From positions 186,001 through 250,000 of the forward strand of contig NZ_NKQJ01000007.1 of assembly GCF_002312815.1 (NCBI RefSeq): a stretch of DNA of 64,000 bases, read 5' to 3'. Every line of letters starts with the position of its first letter. Positions within the stretch are counted from its first letter, which is position 1. The DNA is from Agaribacterium haliotis. Its GTDB lineage: Bacteria > Pseudomonadota > Gammaproteobacteria > Pseudomonadales > Cellvibrionaceae. Under the pieces are notes generated by a model. The model saw only the letters and a program-made list of their open reading frames with translations. It was not told the origin of the DNA and ran no database searches. Positions 48,054-57,785 of this stretch are shown in pieces. The translations under genes and the position numbers were made by a program.

Positions 48054-50144
48054 CTAAAATGTTTTGTAACTCGCGCTTAGTCTGAACTCTCTGCCGTTGC
48101 GGTAAATGCCGCCATCGACAAACCATATCGACGGCTCAATGTTTTTTCTGTCTAAGAGGTTGAAGATACCCATGTCGACAGACATGCGTCTGTATTCGTA
48201 GGCAAGGTTAAGATTGAGTTCGTGGAAGTCATCGAGTTTTTCATCGTCGGTGGCCAACGAATCTTCCAGGCGGTGGTATTTGCTGATGTGTTGCAGATCA
48301 AAACCCCAGTTGCCCCGCTTATAGCGCAAGCCCGCGGCAAACTTCCTGCGAGGGTAGAGTTGGTAGTCTTCGCCACTAATCTCGTTTTTGCTGTGGTTGT
48401 AGGCTCCGTTAATAAATACCAGTGTGTGCCAGCTTTGCACAAAGTAGTTGAGTTCGCTGTCAACGCCTTCGGCGCTGTTTTCCCCCTGGTTACTGTACTC
48501 GCCGTTTTTTCCCGCTTCGATTGCGGCGGGCGTGTTGGCAATGGTGATAATGCCGTCTTTCCATTTATTTCTGTAAACGCTTGTGGTCCATTTGAACGCA
48601 TCAAACGTTAGTTGATATATAAGCTCGTGGCTGTACAGGCGCTCGCCTTTAAGGCTCGGATCGCCAACCCAGGCTCCGGCGCCGTGATACTCGGCTGAGG
48701 CCGGTGCACGGTAGCCTTCAGCGTAAATGTATTTGAAGGTGTTGGCGTCGTTGGCGAGCCAGATTAAACCGGCCTTTGGGGAAATTTCGTTTTGGCTGGA
48801 GTTGCTAAAGTAGTCGTAGCGTGCGCTGGCAAGGCCTAACAATTTGTTGTCGATTAGGTCGATTCGATAGTCAAAAAAAGCGGAGTAGATGTCTTTGCTA
48901 AAGCCACTGTGCTCGTTTTCTGTCGGCGGCATTGCCCCGCGATAGGACTCGCTTTTTCGATCCTTGCTGTGCATATATTCAAGGCCAAAGGTCAGTTCGT
49001 GCCTGCGCTGTGCCAGCCAATCTCCGTGTAAGCGCAGCGCATACTGTTCATCGGCCCAGGTTTCGTACTGGCCGGGCTCTGGCTCTAAAGCGTTAAAGTC
49101 TTCGTATAGAGAAAAATCAGAGCGGTTGTACCACAGTGCCGGGCGAAGTTGCAGCGTGGGGTAAATGTCCAGTTGATGTTTGTAATAGAGCAGTAAGCTG
49201 TTTGATTTGTCGATATTTGAATAATCACCTTTTAGCAAAAACTTAGGGTCGTGAAACATTGGATAAAAATCGTCAGTCTCGGCGTCGTGGTAAAGCAAAC
49301 TGAATTGGCCGAAGGCGCTATAGAAATTTTGATTAACGCTAAGTGCTTGAATCTCGTTGTTGGGTTTGTGCGTGAGGTTGTCCGCATTGATATCGGCATT
49401 GAGTTGTTGGAAATAATTAATGTTGCTCGATGCGCGAATGTGATCACTAAGTTCGTAGGCACCTTTAATATTAAATTCGTTGTCTTGGCGTGAACCCTGG
49501 GAGATCGATGTACTAAAGCCGTTTGTATCGCTCGACCACGGATTAAGAGCAATTGCGCCGTGAAATGCGTCTGGCCCGTAATAACTTGAAATGGGGCCTT
49601 TAACAATCTCTAAGCTCGATATTAAATTTGCAGGCAGTGTACTGGTTTGGTATAGCGCCGAGCCAAATGCAAAACCGTTTAACGGTATGCTGTCAAACAA
49701 GACGGATTTCCCGCGTGCACTTTGTGTGGTGTGCGCAAAACCCCGTATGCTGACCATACGTGTACCACCCAAAGACAGCTGAGTATCAACCCCCGGCAGC
49801 ACATCAAGTGCATCGTAAATCATGCGGCCTGAACTGGTATCCCAGGCTTGATTATTTAGCTGGTGCACACTGCCGAATACCCGGCGCTCTTGCCTTTTTT
49901 TGCCAGAGGTCACACTGACTTCGATTTCTATTAATTCTTTTAAGCTCAAGTTGATGTATTTGTCGAACTGCCGGGAATCCTGAGAGCTTTGTTGAGCGAG
50001 GGCAAACTTACAGAGCAAACTCAATAGACTAAAAAGAGCTAAACCACTTAGATGTGCTGCAAACCTATGTTTTATAAACGGCTGTTTAAAATTAAGGAGA
50101 CAAAATAAAGAAGATGGCAAAGATTGCTGAGTCGCGGATGTCAT
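48054..50144 (-). CDS. TonB-dependent outer-membrane receptor
   Basis: This 696-residue receptor has a signal peptide ending KFALAQ (about residue 50 from this start). An N-terminal SLKELIEIEVSVTSGKK segment is typical of receptors with the short Lxxx-IEV(S/T)V lead-in. The plug domain includes ALDVLPGVDTQLSLGGTRMVSIRGF and VKGPISSYYGPDAFHGAI, and a 22-stranded barrel ends in the aromatic FRLSASYKTF. The ligand is unknown. It lies 112 bp downstream of a periplasmic binding-protein gene on the same strand, suggesting a shared function. The true ATG may be internal, as the N-terminal leader is long. Confidence 0.9.
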   Translation of the reverse strand: MTSATQQSLPSSLFCLLNFKQPFIKHRFAAHLSGLALFSLLSLLCKFALAQQSSQDSRQFDKYINLSLKELIEIEVSVTSGKKRQERRVFGSVHQLNNQAWDTSSGRMIYDALDVLPGVDTQLSLGGTRMVSIRGFAHTTQSARGKSVLFDSIPLNGFAFGSALYQTSTLPANLISSLEIVKGPISSYYGPDAFHGAIALNPWSSDTNGFSTSISQGSRQDNEFNIKGAYELSDHIRASSNINYFQQLNADINADNLTHKPNNEIQALSVNQNFYSAFGQFSLLYHDAETDDFYPMFHDPKFLLKGDYSNIDKSNSLLLYYKHQLDIYPTLQLRPALWYNRSDFSLYEDFNALEPEPGQYETWADEQYALRLHGDWLAQRRHELTFGLEYMHSKDRKSESYRGAMPPTENEHSGFSKDIYSAFFDYRIDLIDNKLLGLASARYDYFSNSSQNEISPKAGLIWLANDANTFKYIYAEGYRAPASAEYHGAGAWVGDPSLKGERLYSHELIYQLTFDAFKWTTSVYRNKWKDGIITIANTPAAIEAGKNGEYSNQGENSAEGVDSELNYFVQSWHTLVFINGAYNHSKNEISGEDYQLYPRRKFAAGLRYKRGNWGFDLQHISKYHRLEDSLATDDEKLDDFHELNLNLAYEYRRMSVDMGIFNLLDRKNIEPSIWFVDGGIYRNGREFRLSASYKTF

Positions 50145-50256
50145 AGCAATGCTCCACCATGCACAGTTTGAAATTCAGCTTTCATTATAGTACGCGCAGC
50201 TTAAGCTGCTGTGATGGGCTGTTATGGGGATAGTTGATAAGTATAAGGGCGAGCGG

Positions 50257-51168
50257 TCAATAATCGCGAAGCGGATCAAACCAAAGCTCTTTGCGTTCTA
50301 GCGGGGTTTTAGGGCTTAAAAATGGGTTGTCTAAATCGATAATAGTGCGAGATCGTAAATGGGCATTTTCCATGCCCATTTTAACTGCAGGGTCAGAAAA
50401 GAATAATTCATTATACGAACCATCCAGTAACATAGCTTCGAGTTCTGACAGAATCATTGTGTGCAAACGTGTATTGCCTTTTTTTACAAAAAAATATAGA
50501 GGCGCACGGTAGCGAATAAGTATATTGGGCTCGACGCTGAGCTCAAGTTCGGCGTGATCACGGATCTCATTCCAGGGTTCGTAGAGGCCGCGGGGAAAAT
50601 AGTCAAAGCGCCCGCCCTCAAGCATCGGAAAGAGATTCTGGTATTTGCCCGTTTTAACAACACTTAAGCCGTTTGCTTCGAGTATCGCCGTATCTGCCCA
50701 GGTTCTGCCTTGGCCCGGTTGGAATTGTTGTAGGTCGCGCAAGTTTTTTACGCCGGCAAAGATTTTGCTGCGATCCTTGCGCACAAGTGCCAGGCGCATG
50801 CCGAGTATGCCCCGATATAAGGGGAAGTGAATAGCATCAAATTGCTGCTCCATGTCTAGCGAGCTCATGTCCCATATGACATCGAGGTCACCGCTGCTTA
50901 AATCGCTGCGGGCACGGGCGCTGGAGACGCGTTCGATGTCTTCATAGGGATGCTCGTAGTCCATGTTCAGGCGTTGAGCAACCTGGCGCAGTACAACAGC
51001 CGGCAAGGAGTGATCGCGAGAGTTACCTATCATTCTTATGCTTTCAGCCGCGGCTACATTGGGCAAGCAAAACAATAGGTAAAGCGGCACTATAAGTGAG
51101 CGGGCAGCAATCAGCGCGTTTTTTGAACGGGAAAGTCTTGGCGTGTTTGCGTTGATTGTTTTTGACAT
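50257..51168 (-). CDS. Periplasmic solute-binding protein, family 3-like
   Basis: This protein of about 303 residues has an N-terminal hydrophobic signal (PLYLLFCLPNVAAAES). A type II periplasmic-binding fold follows in the SBP_bac_3 style: SIRMIGNSRDHSLPAVVLRQVAQRLN, DLDVIWDMSS, LVRKDRSKIF, NLFPMLEGGRFDYFPRGL. No ABC permease or ATPase is adjacent. Such orphan proteins often serve as sensors or as partners of outer-membrane receptors. The frame opens at 51204, but the ATG at 51168 is the more natural start. It is followed by the TonB-receptor gene. Confidence 0.78.
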   Translation of the reverse strand: MSKTINANTPRLSRSKNALIAARSLIVPLYLLFCLPNVAAAESIRMIGNSRDHSLPAVVLRQVAQRLNMDYEHPYEDIERVSSARARSDLSSGDLDVIWDMSSLDMEQQFDAIHFPLYRGILGMRLALVRKDRSKIFAGVKNLRDLQQFQPGQGRTWADTAILEANGLSVVKTGKYQNLFPMLEGGRFDYFPRGLYEPWNEIRDHAELELSVEPNILIRYRAPLYFFVKKGNTRLHTMILSELEAMLLDGSYNELFFSDPAVKMGMENAHLRSRTIIDLDNPFLSPKTPLERKELWFDPLRDY

Positions 51169-51361
51169 AGATGCTCTCACTGTCGCAGCAATGACTCCAG
51201 GCACCGATCACGTTGGTACTCAATAGGGCGAACCTGTTTAGAGCAGTATAGCCAATGCGCTAAGCGGCTAAGCACTATGCCCCGATCAACTCGCCCCCAA
51301 TCATTTGCCTATATGGATGAGCTTTTGTTTGCGACGGACAACGGGCATGCGTTTACCGTGA

Positions 51362-52393
51362 TTAGCTGGCCCCGCCACAGCTTTCGCGGACAATAAGTTC
51401 ACCGCTAAGCTGGTGACTCTCTATGGTTTGTCCATCGATAAGTTCGATCAGCTTGTCGACCAAGAGTTGCCCTGCAAGCACAGTATCTTGTTTTACCGTG
51501 GTCAGAGACGGGCTTGAATAGCAAGCCTGGGCGATATCGTCAAAGCCAATTAGGCTAACTTGTTGGGGCACATTGCGGTTAACTTCGTTCAGCGCTTTTA
51601 AGGCGCCCAAGGCGATTAGGTCGGAAGCGGCAAAGACCGCATCAAATTCTGCGCCGCTATCGATAAGCTTTTTCATTGCTTGGTATCCGCTTTGTTCCGT
51701 GCTTTGAGCATTTTCTTGTAGTGCGGGGTCGATAATCTTTTTTGCCTCGAGCAGGGCACTGGTGTAGCCGTTGTAGCGCGCGCGAAATTCGGGGCTTTTT
51801 TCTGAGTTGTCACCGAGAAAAGCAATGCGCTGGCGGCCGAGTTTTATTAAGTGCTGCACCGCCGCGTGGGCACTGCCGCGGTTGTCGCAGCCAATAAAAA
51901 AACCCGGCTGCCCCTCTAGCACCGGCCCCCATGTAATAAAGTGAGCTTGAATTTCGTCGAGCTTGGCAATGCGCTGGGCATAGTTTTGATAATCGCCGTA
52001 ACCTAAGAAAATAATGCCGTCGGCTCGATGGGTATCTTCATAGTCGGCGGCCCAGTCCTCGCTGTCTTGCTGAAAAGAAATAAGTAAGTCGTAGCCGCGC
52101 ACGGCGCAGGCTTTTGTGATGCTGCCGAGCATCGCCAGAAAAAAAGGGTTGATAAGTGAGTCGCCGTTGCCGGGGTCTTCACAGATGAGCAGGGCTAGCG
52201 TTTTAGCACTTTGAGCGCGCAGGTTGCGGGCATTGATATCCACTTTGTAATTGAGTTCTTTGGCGATGGCCTGGACTCGTTCGCGCGTTTCTTTACTGAC
52301 AAGTGGGCTATTGCGCAGCGCACGCGAAACAGTTGGCTGACTGACGCCAGCGCGATAGGCAATATCAAAAGATGTCGGTTTGCTGCCTTTCAT
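51362..52393 (-). CDS. LacI family regulator, likely for the maltodextrin locus
   Basis: This 343-residue regulator has the LacI helix-turn-helix (SFDIAYRAGVSQPTVSRALRNSPLVSKETRERV), hinge LNYKVDINARNLRAQ and sugar-binding domain (ASDLIALGALKALNE, SLIGFDDIAQACYSSPSLTTV). It lies immediately beside the GH13 gene, transcribed the same way but separated by two hairpins. TACGTA-centred palindromes occur before the GH13 gene, the receptor and the MFS gene, and it is the best candidate to bind them. LacI proteins usually carry such central-CG palindromes as operators. Confidence 0.9.
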   Translation of the reverse strand: MKGSKPTSFDIAYRAGVSQPTVSRALRNSPLVSKETRERVQAIAKELNYKVDINARNLRAQSAKTLALLICEDPGNGDSLINPFFLAMLGSITKACAVRGYDLLISFQQDSEDWAADYEDTHRADGIIFLGYGDYQNYAQRIAKLDEIQAHFITWGPVLEGQPGFFIGCDNRGSAHAAVQHLIKLGRQRIAFLGDNSEKSPEFRARYNGYTSALLEAKKIIDPALQENAQSTEQSGYQAMKKLIDSGAEFDAVFAASDLIALGALKALNEVNRNVPQQVSLIGFDDIAQACYSSPSLTTVKQDTVLAGQLLVDKLIELIDGQTIESHQLSGELIVRESCGGAS

Positions 52394-52562
52394 GCCATCT
52401 AATCCCTGTTTTTATAATCGTTGTTTTGTTATTGGCTACGAATCAATAGATTATGGCATAGCGCCGAAGGGCTCAAGACCAGAGTCGAGCTTTGTGTATT
52501 CGTCCGCAAGTAAGAAGGGCAGAGTGTTGGTCGCGGCGAAGTGGAGTCGGCTCTCACCTGTG

Positions 52563-52611
52563 CCAACAAAAAAAGGCGTTTTTTGTTGGCAACAGCGGCT
52601 CAAAGAGCCGC
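52563..52611. terminator. Two hairpins between the GH13 and LacI genes
   Basis: CCAACAAAAAA/TTTTTTGTTGG (52563-52589) and GCGGCTC/GAGCCGC (52595-52611) stand side by side just downstream of the GH13 stop on the minus strand. They probably separate the GH13 transcript from the regulator gene. The T-run after the second is on the plus strand. Confidence 0.6.
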
Positions 52612-52631
52612 TTTTATAAAAAAGGGCAAGA

Positions 52632-54287
52632 CTAAGTCTTGTTAATATCGGCTAATAAAAATGCGTAGGCGGGCAGTTGCAGCGTATGCTTGTCAATCCG
52701 GGCGTTAACACAGCCCAAGTCGATTTTTTGTAAGTTATCTATTTGGCCATCAAGCTTAAGTTGTGCCAGTAAAAAGCCCAGGTCAAGCTCAAGGTATTGG
52801 GCGGAGAAATTAAATACACACAGGGTGTATTCACTTTCAAAGACCCGCACAAACGCAAGGCAGTCTTGCTTGGCTTCGGCAAATTCTATAAGCCCGAGCC
52901 TCAGGCTTTTTCGCTGCTTGCGCCAGTGCAAAAATTCTCGGTAGCGATTTAAGCAAGAGTTTTTTTGTTGCTGCTGTTGTTCGACCGTGTGTGCAAGGTG
53001 CTCGGCAGCAATCGGCAACCAAGGTGAGCCTTGGCTAAAACCTGCGTGTTGTTTATTTTTGTCCCACGGCATCGGTGTGCGGCAGCCGTCCCGGCCTTTA
53101 AACTCGGGCCAAAATTTAATGCCAAAAGGGTCGCGCAACTGCTCTTTGCTTAACTGAGCCTCGCCAAGGCCGAGTTCTTCGCCCTGATAGACACAGATCG
53201 TGCCGCGCAGGCAGGCGCACATGATCGATAACATGCTCGCCTGTTCAGGTTTTACTTGGCCGTCGTCAGACCAGCGCGATGCAACGCGTTCGACATCGTG
53301 ATTGCTGATGGCCCAGCAAGCCATGCCGTTTTCAAGTTTATTTTGCAGTGTGCTAACCGTTTGCCGTACATAATCAGCAGAGCGCTCGCCGGCGAGCAAT
53401 TCAAAACTGTAGCCCAAGTGCAGGCGCTGTTTGCTGGTGTATTCGCTGATCGATTGCAGCGAGTCTTCGGTATTAATTTCTCCAACGGAACTTATGCCCT
53501 GGTATTGGTCCATAAGCTTGCGCAGCTCTTGCAAAAAGTCGAGCATTTCCGGGCGGTTGTTGTCGTAGTAGTGATACTGTGCGGCGTAGGGGTTGTCTTC
53601 ACTAAAACCGCGCGCCTTGCGCTGGGCCCTGGGTTTGAAGGGGTTATCTCGCAGCTTCTGATCGTGATAACAGTAGTTAATGGCGTCAAAACGGAAGCCG
53701 TCGACACCGCGATCAAGCCAGAACTTTACTTCGCCAAGTATCGCTTTGCGAAGTTCGGCGCTGTGGTAGTTAAGGTCGGGTTGGCTGCTTAAAAAATTGT
53801 GCAAATAATATTGCTGGCGTTGTTCGTGCCACTGCCAGGCGGACCCACCAAAAACACTCAGCCAGTTATTCGGCGCAGTGCCATCCGCTTTTGCGTCAGC
53901 CCAGACATACCAATCAGCTTTGCTATTGTTTTTATCCTGCTGGCTTTGTTGAAACCACGCGTGCTGGTCTGAGGTATGGCTTAGCACCTGATCAATCATG
54001 ATCTTTAAGCCGCGCTCGTGAGCTTTTTTTGTCAGGCGATCAAAGTCTTCGAGCGAGCCAAACATTGGGTCCACTTGCCGGTAATCGGCAATATCGTAGC
54101 CAAAGTCTTTCATTGGGCTTAAAAAAAACGGGGAAATCCACAATGCGTCGACGCCGAGCTTTTCAAGGTAGTCGAGTTTTTTTTCAATGCCGCGCAAGTC
54201 GCCAATGCCATCACCGTTGGCATCCATAAAACTGCGCGGATAAATTTGGTAAATGATAGCGCCTTGCCACCAGAGTGCGTCGCTCAT
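52632..54287 (-). CDS. Alpha-glucosidase, glycoside hydrolase family 13
   Basis: This cytoplasmic enzyme of 551 residues hydrolyses alpha-glucosidic bonds of maltose, isomaltose or short dextrins. It has the oligo-1,6-glucosidase-like opening WWQGAIIYQIYPRSFMDANGDGIGDLRGI. The catalytic triad is Asp201 in DGFRFDAINY, Glu270 in SVGEINTED and Asp331 in SNHDVERV. The frame runs to 54329, but the ATG at 54287 has GGAG at proper spacing. The absence of a signal peptide fits the final step after import by the MFS permease. A GCATACGTATGC palindrome lies 77 bp upstream, so it is probably controlled with the rest of the locus. Confidence 0.95.
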   Translation of the reverse strand: MSDALWWQGAIIYQIYPRSFMDANGDGIGDLRGIEKKLDYLEKLGVDALWISPFFLSPMKDFGYDIADYRQVDPMFGSLEDFDRLTKKAHERGLKIMIDQVLSHTSDQHAWFQQSQQDKNNSKADWYVWADAKADGTAPNNWLSVFGGSAWQWHEQRQQYYLHNFLSSQPDLNYHSAELRKAILGEVKFWLDRGVDGFRFDAINYCYHDQKLRDNPFKPRAQRKARGFSEDNPYAAQYHYYDNNRPEMLDFLQELRKLMDQYQGISSVGEINTEDSLQSISEYTSKQRLHLGYSFELLAGERSADYVRQTVSTLQNKLENGMACWAISNHDVERVASRWSDDGQVKPEQASMLSIMCACLRGTICVYQGEELGLGEAQLSKEQLRDPFGIKFWPEFKGRDGCRTPMPWDKNKQHAGFSQGSPWLPIAAEHLAHTVEQQQQQKNSCLNRYREFLHWRKQRKSLRLGLIEFAEAKQDCLAFVRVFESEYTLCVFNFSAQYLELDLGFLLAQLKLDGQIDNLQKIDLGCVNARIDKHTLQLPAYAFLLADINKT

Positions 54288-54363
54288 GACTACTCCGTTA
54301 ATTATTCTGTTCAAACCACAGTTGCGCACGTTACAGCGACCAGGGGCCCAATCACAATAGCCT

Positions 54364-54375
54364 GCATACGTATGC
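54364..54375. promoter_or_regulatory. TACGTA operator upstream of the GH13 gene
   Basis: GCATACGTATGC is a perfect 12-bp palindrome 77 bp before the GH13 start. The same TACGTA core recurs before the TonB receptor and MFS genes. It is a likely LacI-family operator. Confidence 0.65.
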
Positions 54376-54659
54376 GCGAGTGATTGTTCGCCGCATATAG
54401 CTCTTTCTCATGTAAACAAGGCTGCAAAATGCTCGCTGATTTTACAATCAGCTTTTTATTATCATTACTGTTATTACGGCGTCGCTGTTAATACCTCGCA
54501 CGTTAGTGCGCGGCTGCTTTAAAAGCGTGTTACTAAGAGCTTGTAATTACTTTCTGCTGCAAAGTGCGGTACTACTATGTAAAGGGTTGACAGGTTTTAT
54601 TCGCCAGAGTTTTAACGCGCTGACTTGCCTGCCTGGGTACTTGAGTACACGGGTTAAAA
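54376..54659. other. Intergenic region between GH13 and receptor genes
   Basis: No gene is visible in this part of the 538-bp divergent gap. It holds a second possible plus-strand promoter, TTGACA at about 54587 followed after 17 bp by TTTTAA, and a near-palindrome GTACTTGAGTAC at about 54638. The remainder is AT-rich without clear structure. Confidence 0.4.
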
Positions 54660-54736
54660 CATACGTATGCAGCGATGGAAAGTCACTTGAATACGTATGC
54701 ATGTGCTTGAGATCAAAAAAAAAAGAGGCGTACTAT
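54660..54736 (+). promoter_or_regulatory. Promoter and twin operators of the TonB receptor gene
   Basis: CATACGTATG (54660-54669) and TTGAATACGTATG (54687-54699) have their TACGTA cores exactly 30 bp apart, about three helical turns. Next come TTGAGA (-35, 54707-54712) and TACTAT (-10, 54731-54736) with an 18-bp spacer. The block from TTGAATACGTATG to TACTATGCAGGCA is nearly repeated before the MFS gene at 59370, so both promoters share one regulator. Confidence 0.75.
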
Positions 54737-54825
54737 GCAGGCATGCCAAGCAGAGCATGAGAGAGCTAGTGGCGCGGGAAGAATGTCGTCACCACTGCTG
54801 ATCTACAAATAATAATGAGGTCGAG

Positions 54826-57648
54826 ATGATGAAAAAGACTAGGTTCCAGCCCTTGCGACTTTGGGCTTCCACTCTGGCGATGATGGCAGGCTCCCCACTT
54901 GTCTACGCACAGGAGTCCGCATCCGCGCCGGTTGCAGAAGAGGTAATGGTGACGGGCTTTCGCGCAGCTGTGGCTCAGAGCCAGGAAATTAAACGCGAAA
55001 ATACTTCCATCGTTGAGGCCATCTCGGCCGAAGATATTGGTAAATTGCCAGATACCAGCATTGCCGAGTCACTCGGGCGCCTGCCGGGCCTGGCCGGCCA
55101 GCGAAAAAATGGTCGCACCAGCGGTTTAACGGTTCGCGGTTTTAGTGAAAACTGGGTCGGCACCTCGATGAATGGTCGCGAATTACTCGGCATGGGTGAC
55201 AACCGCGGTGTTGAATACGATCTCTACCCTGCAGAAATTATTAGTGCAGTTGAAGTTTATAAAACGCCCGATGCGAGTTTGATTACTCAAGGGGTTGGCG
55301 GCACGGTTGACTTGCAAACGATACGCCCGCTCGATGCGAGCCCGGTCACGGCCATTAATGTCAGCTTAGAGCAAAACGGCTTGGAATCGGCCAACCCGGA
55401 TTTTGACGACAACGGCCATCGCCTATCGTTTATCTATTCGGATAAATTTCTCGATGACACACTGGGCTTTTCTGTTGCAGTGGCAACGATGGAGAGCCCA
55501 AGCCAGGAGCAGCAGTTTCGCGGTTGGGGTTATCCCGATGCAGTGAACGGTGACGCGGCAGACGGTGTCGACTTAAACGGTGCCAAGGTGCTCGGTGGGC
55601 ACGATAGTTTTGTGCGCTCGGCGATGATGGAGCGCGACTCGGTCACCGCTGTATTTCAGTATAAAGTCAACGAAAAACTCACCCTGACAGCCGATGCGCT
55701 GTATATCGACTTTAAAGAAGACAAAGTATTTCGCGGTCTGGAAGAAGCCGGAGCCGAGTGGGGTGCAGCAAATTACACCGCAACCTCGGTGGAGGATGGC
55801 CTGGTAACTTCCGGCTACTGGGATGGTTTTCACTCGGTTATCCGCAATGACGCCGAACGAAAAACGGCCGAGCTTACGACCTTCGGTTTGAACGCCGAAT
55901 TTTATTTAAATGACGATTGGACTCTTGAGGCCGATCTCAGCAGCGGCAAAGTTGATAAACACATTACCAATGTTGAAAGCTACTCCGGTGTTGGCCGCGC
56001 GGGCAGCGCCTCTCAGGGTGACCCCGCTGCGCGTTCGTGGCGCATGACAGACAAAGGCGTGATGTTCAGTGCTCACCCCAGTATCTCGATGCCCGATTAC
56101 ACGGATAAATCCTTAATTAAACTAGCCGGGCCGCAGGCCTGGGGTGGCGCGCTGGCGCCGGTACCGGGTTTTGATAACACCGCGCAAGACGGTTTTGTCA
56201 ACAACCCCGATTGGGATGAAAGCCTCGACTCATTTCGACTCAGTGCTCGCGGGCAAACAAACTGGAGCATCGTCAGCGGCCTTGAATTTGGTCTGAACTA
56301 CAGCGACCGCTCTAAGACCAAAGACAATCGCGGCGCATTTTTAACCGCGCCTACTTATCCCGGTGATGCCGCGATACCGGAGCAGTATGTTGTGGGCACC
56401 GCTGATCTTAGTTTTCTCGGTGTCGGAGATATTATCGCCTACGACAGCATTAAGTTGTTTGAAGACAATTATTATATTCGCACTGCAGCTGAGGACTTAG
56501 AAACCAGCCGTAAAGGCGATAGTTATACCGTTGATGAAACTGTGTTGACGCTTTATGCCATGGCGGATTTAAGCGCTCAACTCGGCCCGGTGCCGGTTAC
56601 CGGTAATGTTGGTGTGCAAGTGGTTGATACCGAACAAAGCAGCAGCGGCTGGGACAGTGTCACAGGTTCAGACGGCTATGTTGATGCAAGCCCGGTTGAC
56701 GGCAGCGATTCCTATACCAAAGTATTGCCGAGCTTGAATTTAACTTTTGAAGTACACGACGATCATTTAATTCGCACAGGCTTGAGCAAAGCAATGAGCC
56801 GCGCGCGTATGGATGATATGCGGCCAAATAATCAGGTGAGTTTTGCCTTTAATGACTCCAAAGTACTGGAGCCGTCGGACCCTCGCAACAGCGCCTGGTC
56901 TGGGAGCTCGGGCAACCCAACTCTGCGCCCCTATGAAGTGGCGCAGTTTGACCTCGCCTACGAATGGTATTTTGCCGAAGACGGCTTATTAGGTGCGACG
57001 TATTTTTACAAGGATTTAAAAAATTGGCACAAGAAGGGTGACAGTATTGAAGACTTCAGTCAGTACTATATCCCCGGCTACCACGTCGCTGAAGACGGTG
57101 TCACACCTCCGGTGCTGTTTGAGGGTGTGGTCAATACACGCGAAGATGGCTTGACCGGCAGTACCAGCGGTTTTGAATTTCAAGCGAGCCTGCCTTTTCA
57201 TATCTTCAGTGATAGCCTCGACGGATTTGGGGTGCTGGCCACGGCAACCTTTACCGATGGCTCGCTCGATGTCGACGAGGGTGAAGAAGATAGAATTCCC
57301 GGTTTATCCGAAGAAATTTATCAGTTGACAGCGTACTTTGAGCGCGCCGGGTTTCAGTTTCGCATCAGCGGTACCGATCGTTCAGAATTCTTGACCGAAG
57401 ACCGGGGCCTTAGCCTGAGTTTGGTTGATGCCACCGATGACGGCGCAACATTGTGGGACGCGCAAGTTGGCTATGACTTTGGCGGCAGTGGTGTGCCGTA
57501 CCTTGAGGGGCTTACGGTCACCTTACAGGCACAAAACCTCACCGATGAAGCCACAGCGATCAGTGACGAGCTGCTCGACGAGCGCCATATTACTCGCTAT
57601 CAAAGTTTTGGCACCAATTACCTTCTTGGTTTGAACTACAAGTTCTAA
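54826..57648 (+). CDS. TonB-dependent receptor, MalA-like (maltodextrin uptake)
   Basis: This 940-residue outer-membrane receptor has a signal peptide (to about residue 29, YAQ). A plug opens with EEVMVTGFRAAVAQSQEIKR and SIVEAISAEDIGKLPDTSIAESLGRLPGL, the signature of the large sugar-type receptors first described as MalA in Caulobacter. The barrel ends GTNYLLGLNYKF, with the final Phe usual for BAM recognition. Its neighbours (GH13, MFS, GH15, LacI) point to maltose or maltodextrin as the ligand. AATGAGGTCGAG gives the ribosome site. A second ATG follows at once. A terminator separates it from the halogenase gene. Confidence 0.93.
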   Translation: MMKKTRFQPLRLWASTLAMMAGSPLVYAQESASAPVAEEVMVTGFRAAVAQSQEIKRENTSIVEAISAEDIGKLPDTSIAESLGRLPGLAGQRKNGRTSGLTVRGFSENWVGTSMNGRELLGMGDNRGVEYDLYPAEIISAVEVYKTPDASLITQGVGGTVDLQTIRPLDASPVTAINVSLEQNGLESANPDFDDNGHRLSFIYSDKFLDDTLGFSVAVATMESPSQEQQFRGWGYPDAVNGDAADGVDLNGAKVLGGHDSFVRSAMMERDSVTAVFQYKVNEKLTLTADALYIDFKEDKVFRGLEEAGAEWGAANYTATSVEDGLVTSGYWDGFHSVIRNDAERKTAELTTFGLNAEFYLNDDWTLEADLSSGKVDKHITNVESYSGVGRAGSASQGDPAARSWRMTDKGVMFSAHPSISMPDYTDKSLIKLAGPQAWGGALAPVPGFDNTAQDGFVNNPDWDESLDSFRLSARGQTNWSIVSGLEFGLNYSDRSKTKDNRGAFLTAPTYPGDAAIPEQYVVGTADLSFLGVGDIIAYDSIKLFEDNYYIRTAAEDLETSRKGDSYTVDETVLTLYAMADLSAQLGPVPVTGNVGVQVVDTEQSSSGWDSVTGSDGYVDASPVDGSDSYTKVLPSLNLTFEVHDDHLIRTGLSKAMSRARMDDMRPNNQVSFAFNDSKVLEPSDPRNSAWSGSSGNPTLRPYEVAQFDLAYEWYFAEDGLLGATYFYKDLKNWHKKGDSIEDFSQYYIPGYHVAEDGVTPPVLFEGVVNTREDGLTGSTSGFEFQASLPFHIFSDSLDGFGVLATATFTDGSLDVDEGEEDRIPGLSEEIYQLTAYFERAGFQFRISGTDRSEFLTEDRGLSLSLVDATDDGATLWDAQVGYDFGGSGVPYLEGLTVTLQAQNLTDEATAISDELLDERHITRYQSFGTNYLLGLNYKF

Positions 57649-57683
57649 ACCCCACAGGCATTGCCGGATCCCAGTGCCTCTAT

Positions 57684-57719
57684 AGCCCGTCTGCAGCCTT
57701 TGCGGGCGGGCTTTTTTTC
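57684..57719 (+). terminator. Intrinsic terminator after the receptor gene
   Basis: AGCCCG and CGGGCT close a 12-bp stem with a few G-U pairs and a five-base loop, followed by seven T residues, 36 bp after the receptor stop. It may also attenuate rather than fully stop transcription into the halogenase gene. Confidence 0.85.
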
Positions 57720-57785
57720 TTGGCAGTGTGCTCAAAACAAACCAGAATAAGTTGATTGGCGAATGCGATTAAGCGAGTACCAGCG

